DNA of 64,000 nt, taken from assembly GCA_024336345.1 (NCBI GenBank), contig JANFOG010000001.1, positions 4,774,001-4,838,000 of the forward strand. The letters run 5' to 3'. The notes under the pieces are model-generated. The model made no database searches. It saw only the letters and a program-made list of their open reading frames with translations, and had not been told where the DNA came from. This document shows, piece by piece, positions 57,966 through 64,000 of the stretch (positions within the stretch are counted from its first letter, which is position 1; the number at the start of each line of letters is the position of its first letter). Made by a program: the position numbers and the translations under genes. Source of the DNA: Mariannaea sp. PMI_226 (taxonomy: Eukaryota > Ascomycota > Sordariomycetes > Hypocreales > Nectriaceae).

Positions 57966-60900
57966 GGTAAAAACCTAACCACCAAGGCATCAACCAAGAC
58001 ACTAGAAAACAGGCAGGCGCGGAAGGAGATGGCACAAGTCGCTTAGAATTATTTCACTCATACATTGAACATATCTCCCCAAATCAATACAGGCTTGATC
58101 GCGAAATTGAGGCTGATCTGTACAGCTACAGGGTATCCTCAATCGCGCGAAATTTGCAAGCTCGGATGGCTTGCTTGCGCAAGGTACCTGAGTATGGAGC
58201 AAGCACTCCGTAAACCGCACCTGTTTCAAAAGATTACATAACCCAGCCCCTCCCTTCCCCAACAATCATCGTCTCGCTCCCAAGTCTTCTGTGTTAATTT
58301 ACTATAACGTTATTGATTCATCACGCCACAGCAGAATTTCAAGCCAAGCCGGAATAAAATAACTAGCTCGCTCAGATGTAGCGCGCAGTAGCCTGTACCC
58401 CATACTATAGGCGTGAAAGCCAGCATCCCCCTTTGTTGACAAGCGTCGAATTACAATCAATAACCCCAACTTTACTACCTGCCACAGCACGTAAGTTAAT
58501 TACAATGTACCGTAATAAGCCCAGGTCAAGCCAAGGGTTGCTGGGTGTGTGGGTGGGTGGCTTACTCGCCACCACTGCGATTCGTCCTTGTCACTTACTC
58601 AAGCCCAGGTTTGAAAACAACGATCCAGGATCAGTGTGTGGACTGGCCCGACCTTAAGACGGATAAGCATGTTAGCCCACCGAACGCCAAGCTTTCCGCT
58701 GGCTGCACGGTAAAATGCGCCAAGAAACGAAAAAAGCTTCGCTATTGGATTTGGCTCGCGCAATAAAGTTGGGTGTTGCCAGGGTCAGTGCTGGCCTGGG
58801 ATTGGTGGACTACGGACAGATCGGCACACAAAAAAAGGGCTCTCAAAGACGGTCTAAGACAACCTAAAACCCGACAGCCTGATTACGCCACCCGTGCTCT
58901 CATTTGAGGACAAGCCCCAGTGCATGGTCGGCAGGTCGAAAGTGTACGATGCCGACATACCCAGGGCCCCTTCCCTTCGACTGTGCTACGTACCAAGGGA
59001 ATTACTGCCTGCCCAAGAAAGGAAAATGTAGTAGGGATCTGAGCATACCCATGTAGGAGAGGTTATTACTGAGTGATGACGATTTTCCCAACATCTGGAT
59101 CCCTGCTACCCCCTTTCCCTTTCCATATTTTATTTTTACGTTGCTGATTGGGAATTTTCACTACTTCCAGAAATACAGGGTGCCGATAGAGTCGTATATA
59201 CAGACTAGTATTGTTATCAGCCCTGGCACGAGGTCGCCCACCCCCCTTCCTCCCCACGGCATACTACGACTGTGTATACACGTCTACTGAAATGTCATAT
59301 CTTCGTATCCACCCTGTCTCTTGCTTTGCCCTTTATCCAGTCCCTGTCAACATCGTAATATAGAGACCCAATCTGTCTTAGCGCCGCTGGAATCAATCGC
59401 AACTGTACAGAGGTACCTTTCCTACGTTTGCCTGATCTGAGTGGACTACCTACACTATACTAAAAACAAAAAAGACCACAAAAAAAAAAAAAAGGAAAGA
59501 CAGATTCGACCCACTGCTGCACCGCGAACACCCTCGGGAATAACTCGTCCCCAGAATCCGCTTGAAACCTGTCCTTCACCCCCCCTGGAAGCCAAGTCGG
59601 CTGGGACGGCATCTCAACGACACACCAAAACCCACCGTCCCATCACTAACGCCAACATCATCCATTATCCCTCAGAAAAAGCCACGCTTCCATCCGGTCC
59701 AGTCAATGCGGACAATGTGTCCTCTTACTATGTGCCGACTCTCTCACCCTCTCCTGGTCAAAGCAAGAGATTATCCACAGTTTAGTAGGCAAAGGCCCCC
59801 CCTTCTATTTGCGCCATCGCAGGTAGCTGATAATGGAATCCAAGCACCGTTTACGACGCTGTTAATGGAGACACACCCTCCGCGGAATCGCCCCCGTGCC
59901 AAGCAAATGGCTGGCAACGCTTAAATTCATGCTTAATCCAGCACCTGTGGACGTCGTCCTGAATCCCTTTGAGAGCATCAACTCTTCACGCCAAGAAGTC
60001 ATTGGCGCCGACTAAATATGCTTGTGACCACCTGTGACATTTATGCTTGTAATATGATTCACAAGTTCTGCCAGTTATGACTGCTGATGATGCATCCTGT
60101 GCTCGTGTCCCCTTCCAATCTGCCGATTATACCGAAAAAGGGATGTAGTTGGATTTTTTTTCTTCCCGCTCCTACGACCCTCTATCGGTCCCTGACTGGT
60201 GACCGAGATCGAAGTTCCATAAACTGCATCCCGAATCCCCACAAAATGCTTGAATCGTTCTGCAGAAAGGGACTTGGTTAGCCCGGAAAATGAGGTGAGA
60301 AAGGAATTAATAACTTCCCCGAAATGTACAAAGATGGGCATAGAGCAGATAATATTCCACCAAAGGACCACCCCTCGTTAACAAGCTTCCGTACGGAGCT
60401 GTGGTACGTCTTCTCCATAGAAACGGACTTCCCGCCGACAGCGGTTATCGGCGCGATGGTATACATGACAGGAAGTTACAGAGCCCGTCATGAATTTACC
60501 TCTTGAGTAGCTAGTGTAGACCGTAGGAGCCGGTTTGCCGAGCTCAACTCAATTTTGAGACGCTTAGCCCACCAATTCTATTGGAGCGTATCCCCGAAGG
60601 GTGCCCGCCTGCCCCCCCCACCGTATTGGGGTTGAAATGGTGTCAGTACCATTTCAAAGGTTTGCAGTAATAACCAGCTTCGGCATTTACGTACGTACTG
60701 CAACCAATCAGGTCATGCGGCTTTGTCGATCCTGGTTGCAATGCTAGTTACGAAGTGCTGAAAAGACAATGCCTCGGAACCCTTTTTTTTCTTTCTTTTT
60801 TTGCGGTGTCTGATAATTAAAGCACTTCCTAGGGAAGGACGGACTTCCATGTACAGAATGCAGATTACTGATTACAGCGCAATTGCTGTATACGGAGTAG

Positions 60901-63900
60901 GGCCATTTGCCTCTCTTCCGTTTCGGGCGGGCCTGCCCTGTCTAAAAGCAAAGGGGGGGTGGCCGTGTCGTTATTCAACTCGGGAGCGCGGCACACCGAC
61001 GTCATGTCCTGGGGTTTCGAGCGGCAGGTGGGGAATGAGCGAGGGAGCCACAAAAGAAACGCCGATTTTCCCGAGACAATCGCACTTGATTTGTTTGACT
61101 CTATCGCTGGTAAATCCCATCAGGGCGAGTCCGCTATTTGTCGCAAAAGGGTTGGCTCTAAGAAAATGGGAATTGATGTCTTGTTGATGCAGTCGTGCGT
61201 ATGTAATAATCAAATACCCACGAGCAGTCGTAGCTGAAGTAGGCTCATGATGACTTTATCAAACGTAACTCTGCTAGGCGCACCCCATATCCCGCATGAT
61301 TTCCCATCATTGGCTGCTTCAGAAAATGCGTTACCGATATATGAAGGAGAGGAGGGGGGGAAGGGGGACAACAGATCAACAGCATTCTGGATATGCAAAG
61401 CAGCCACGGATCAACAATCTCGTCCCAAGTTACTCAACGCTCAAACGAGCTCGTCTCATTATACGTGGCTTTCCTGATCAAACCATTCGATGCTCCTTGG
61501 ATAAAAGAGCCGAGCAGCTGACTTTCGGGTCATTTCTGAACGAGCATTTGAGGTCCCCTCACACTTCTGTACATAACAGACGATTTTCCCCCACGAGACC
61601 TGCAGAAGACACTGTCGCATGGGAGGGAAAAAAAACCTGAGATGTTCCGCGGAAGTGTGTTACGCAATTGTTAGTTAAAACATTAATGGTTCGTTCGTTT
61701 CTAGCGTTGCAGTTGTATGTACTTCCAACTGCCCCATCTCTTCTTCGTTGTACGTAACCCAAATAAAAGAACATGACAAGGGGGCGCCAAGGGAAGGAAT
61801 TCGTCTGCCTAGAGCTTCTCACGCTTAAGCTTACCCTTGGACCCTAAATCCATGTGTTAAAAAAAAAAAGTCTCCTTAACGTTGTAGAACATTGTACCTG
61901 AAAAACGTCATTGTGTGGCCACTCTGAGTTTTGACTTGTACTCACTTTTCCAATCCGTTTTCTGCCAACTCCGAGGAAGATCTGGTGATCGCTAACGTAA
62001 AACTTTGAGTGCTCTTTTCGGGACATTTGTACGAAGCCAAGGCGCTGATCAATGGAGCCCCCAAGACCCCTAGTCAGTGTCAGTAGGGAAAAAAAAACAT
62101 TAGAGCAGTACGGTATAGTCAATGGTGCATGGAAATGGTTGCTTCTCATATGTGGCAAAAAACGTCAATCCCGAAGAGCGACGGCAAATGCCAGCTCAGT
62201 GCCGTGGTACCCGAAATAGCAGGGCAACGTCTTCTTACTCTGTACGTACTGGGTTTCAACCAAAGTACTCTGTTGCCCGATAGAGTTATTGGCATTTGAC
62301 TCCCGGTGGATCTCCGTTGTGGGATTGAGTGCTGACGCTGACGCTGACGCCCTGATGACCCCGTCGACGAGAACCTGTGATTTCTAGGTGCAATTCGCTG
62401 TGATTGGGAGAGAGGCGCGGGCACAACCATAATCAGCAGAATTAGGAATCATACATCTTTGGAATCCAAAGCCGAGCTGGTGGCTGGCTGGCTGGCTGCA
62501 GCAATACGACAGGGCGCAGTCTGCCCGTGGTGTTGCTGTCAATCATGCCATGAAATCACTCCCTCTGTAAGTTGTGAACTAATAAGTCATAGGTCATCTT
62601 CCATACTACGCTGCCTGCTGTACTGCACGGCGACAGGGGGCTGCCATTAGCTCCAACATGACAGTACATAGTACGCCAAGATGAACGAACTTATTTCTGT
62701 CGCTATTACGAAGTACATAGTTTTGCTCTGGTCACCACTCAAGTGCCAGGCTGCCACGGCAAGAAACAGGAGGAAAGCGAGTTTGAGCCAAACCAGCCAT
62801 TCCCGCTCAAGAAGAGGAAGAATCGAGGATGAGTTTCATGTGCACTTTCTGACAATTTCGTCATACCTATTAGATAGGTAAGAAAAAAAAAAACTCAGCA
62901 AGGCAAGAGAGGTAGCGAATCGAGACGAGTGTCACAGTTCACAACGGGGGCCACTGAAACGGGGATTGCGTGACGACAAACAAATTCGAGGTTGTCTCGG
63001 CCCGTGCAACCCACGCCAAAAGGAAGGGCCATGTTGTCCAATGATGGAATTACACTGGTAGGCTCGAAAGATCACATTGCATTGTCTGACTGTGCTGCAA
63101 AGGCAGCAAAGGGGTAGGAGGGCGTACACAGCAAATAGCCTGACCAGCAGATCCATGAGGTTTTGGGGAAAGGGGGGGAGGGCACGGTACCACATTTGAT
63201 TGTTTTGATTCCTTCTTGTTTAGTAACCAATCATAATTGGTTGCTGATGAGTGATAGCGAGGCATTCCTCATTGATCAGAATGTTGATTCTTTGGGGTTA
63301 AGATACGTCCTGAACGCTCATCTTGTCTTTTTTTTTTCTCTCAAGCAATCACAGAAGTGCACAGCCCTGCAAGCATGCGCAGAGCCTCCGGGGAAATAAA
63401 AACATAAGCACGAAAGCCTAACAGGTCGCTGGGTGGAGCAAGGGCTGGGGAGATTGAGCCATTCACTGTCCGTCCTTACATGCGTATCCCCGTGTGCCGT
63501 ATCCGTACCCTGGAAAATGCCCAAGGTTAGGAGTATATTTTGGGATATTACATGCATTTCAGCTCAAAGCTTGTAGGGAAGACTATCTATATTGCCCAAG
63601 CCACACTTTCTTCATCTTGACTCCGACAGAAGATTTTCGACCAGCCAGAGGCATAGGGACAAGGAGTCAAGGACCCAAGGACGAGGAGGAGTAGGTGGAG
63701 AGTCAGGAAAATAGACAAAGGACCCGTCTTATCCGTAGCCTGGCCGAACATGCGCACGACCACACACAGTGAGAGATCAAGCCAAATGGGGGTTCTTGGT
63801 CATCCCCAGATTTCTTACACAGAAGGATTCCAGACGTGCCAGATGTCGCCAACTCGGCAGTCACGGCACACAATGCTGAGCCATTGCGGGTTGGCGCCTA

Positions 63901-64000
63901 GTCATTTGCTGGCCCCCCCCTTCCCCCCCCCAAAAGAAGCCGTATCATCCGCGGGCCGGACAGGTTTGGAGCCCTCTTCTGATTACTGGTGAAGTTCGTA

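Larger units (their letters stand above)
53055..64000. other. Gene-poor right end (about 11 kb)
   Basis: No confident gene. The sequence is AT-richer and broken by frequent stops. Contents include (AC)10 at 54681-54700, four CTGTA-type units at 56305-56328, an A/T palindrome at 57940-57965, GCTGAC repeats at 62331-62348 and a poly-A run near 61860. A hydrophobic minus-strand ORF at 56384-56704 is listed separately. No transposon ORF, terminal repeat or rRNA was recognised, though decayed elements cannot be excluded by eye. Confidence 0.5.

Overview
The window is eukaryotic and comes from a filamentous ascomycete. Most confident genes carry short GT..AG introns (about 50-100 nt), and the gene set is fungal: a COP9 signalosome subunit, an otubain with long disordered tails, a fungal-type histone H1, Sec24 and a mitochondrial asparaginyl-tRNA synthetase. 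Coding regions are richer in G+C than the long, homopolymer-rich spacers. Dispersed AGGTA/TACCT clusters and the protein sequences suggest a sordariomycete, perhaps Hypocreales. That placement is inference. No rRNA, tRNA, CRISPR array or intact transposon was recognised.

Layout. The left edge (1-286, minus) holds the 5' end of an unrecognised gene. Next come an MFS transporter (2829-4653, plus) and COP9 subunit 2 (5285-6881, plus). About 10 kb without a confident gene follows, with two weak minus-strand coding signals (12085-12207 and 14641-15025). The otubain-type deubiquitinase gene lies at 16934-19319 (plus). A two-exon hypothetical gene (21117-21930, minus) and an LrgA/LrgB-like membrane protein (23444-25345, plus) follow. 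A possible small Cys-rich ORF (26410-26625), a proline-rich SH3-ligand-like protein (29132-30886) and histone H1 (33846-34906) are all on the minus strand. Sec24 (37761-40985, plus) and a microbial-type PARG-like protein (44859-45929, minus) are convergent. Mitochondrial AsnRS (51215-53054, plus) is the last confident gene, and the final 11 kb is gene-poor.

The genes do not form one pathway. They are mostly housekeeping functions: deneddylation (CSN2), deubiquitination (otubain), chromatin (H1), ADP-ribose metabolism (PARG-like), COPII budding (Sec24) and mitochondrial translation (AsnRS). No clearly new multi-gene system was found. The most interesting items are the diverged PARG-like active site, the LrgA/LrgB-like protein with a disordered linker, the otubain micro-exon carrying the catalytic Asp and Cys, the tiny exons of histone H1, and the recurrent AGGTA/TACCT clusters in the spacers. 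Exon boundaries were set by eye from splice consensus, frame and family similarity, without transcript data.
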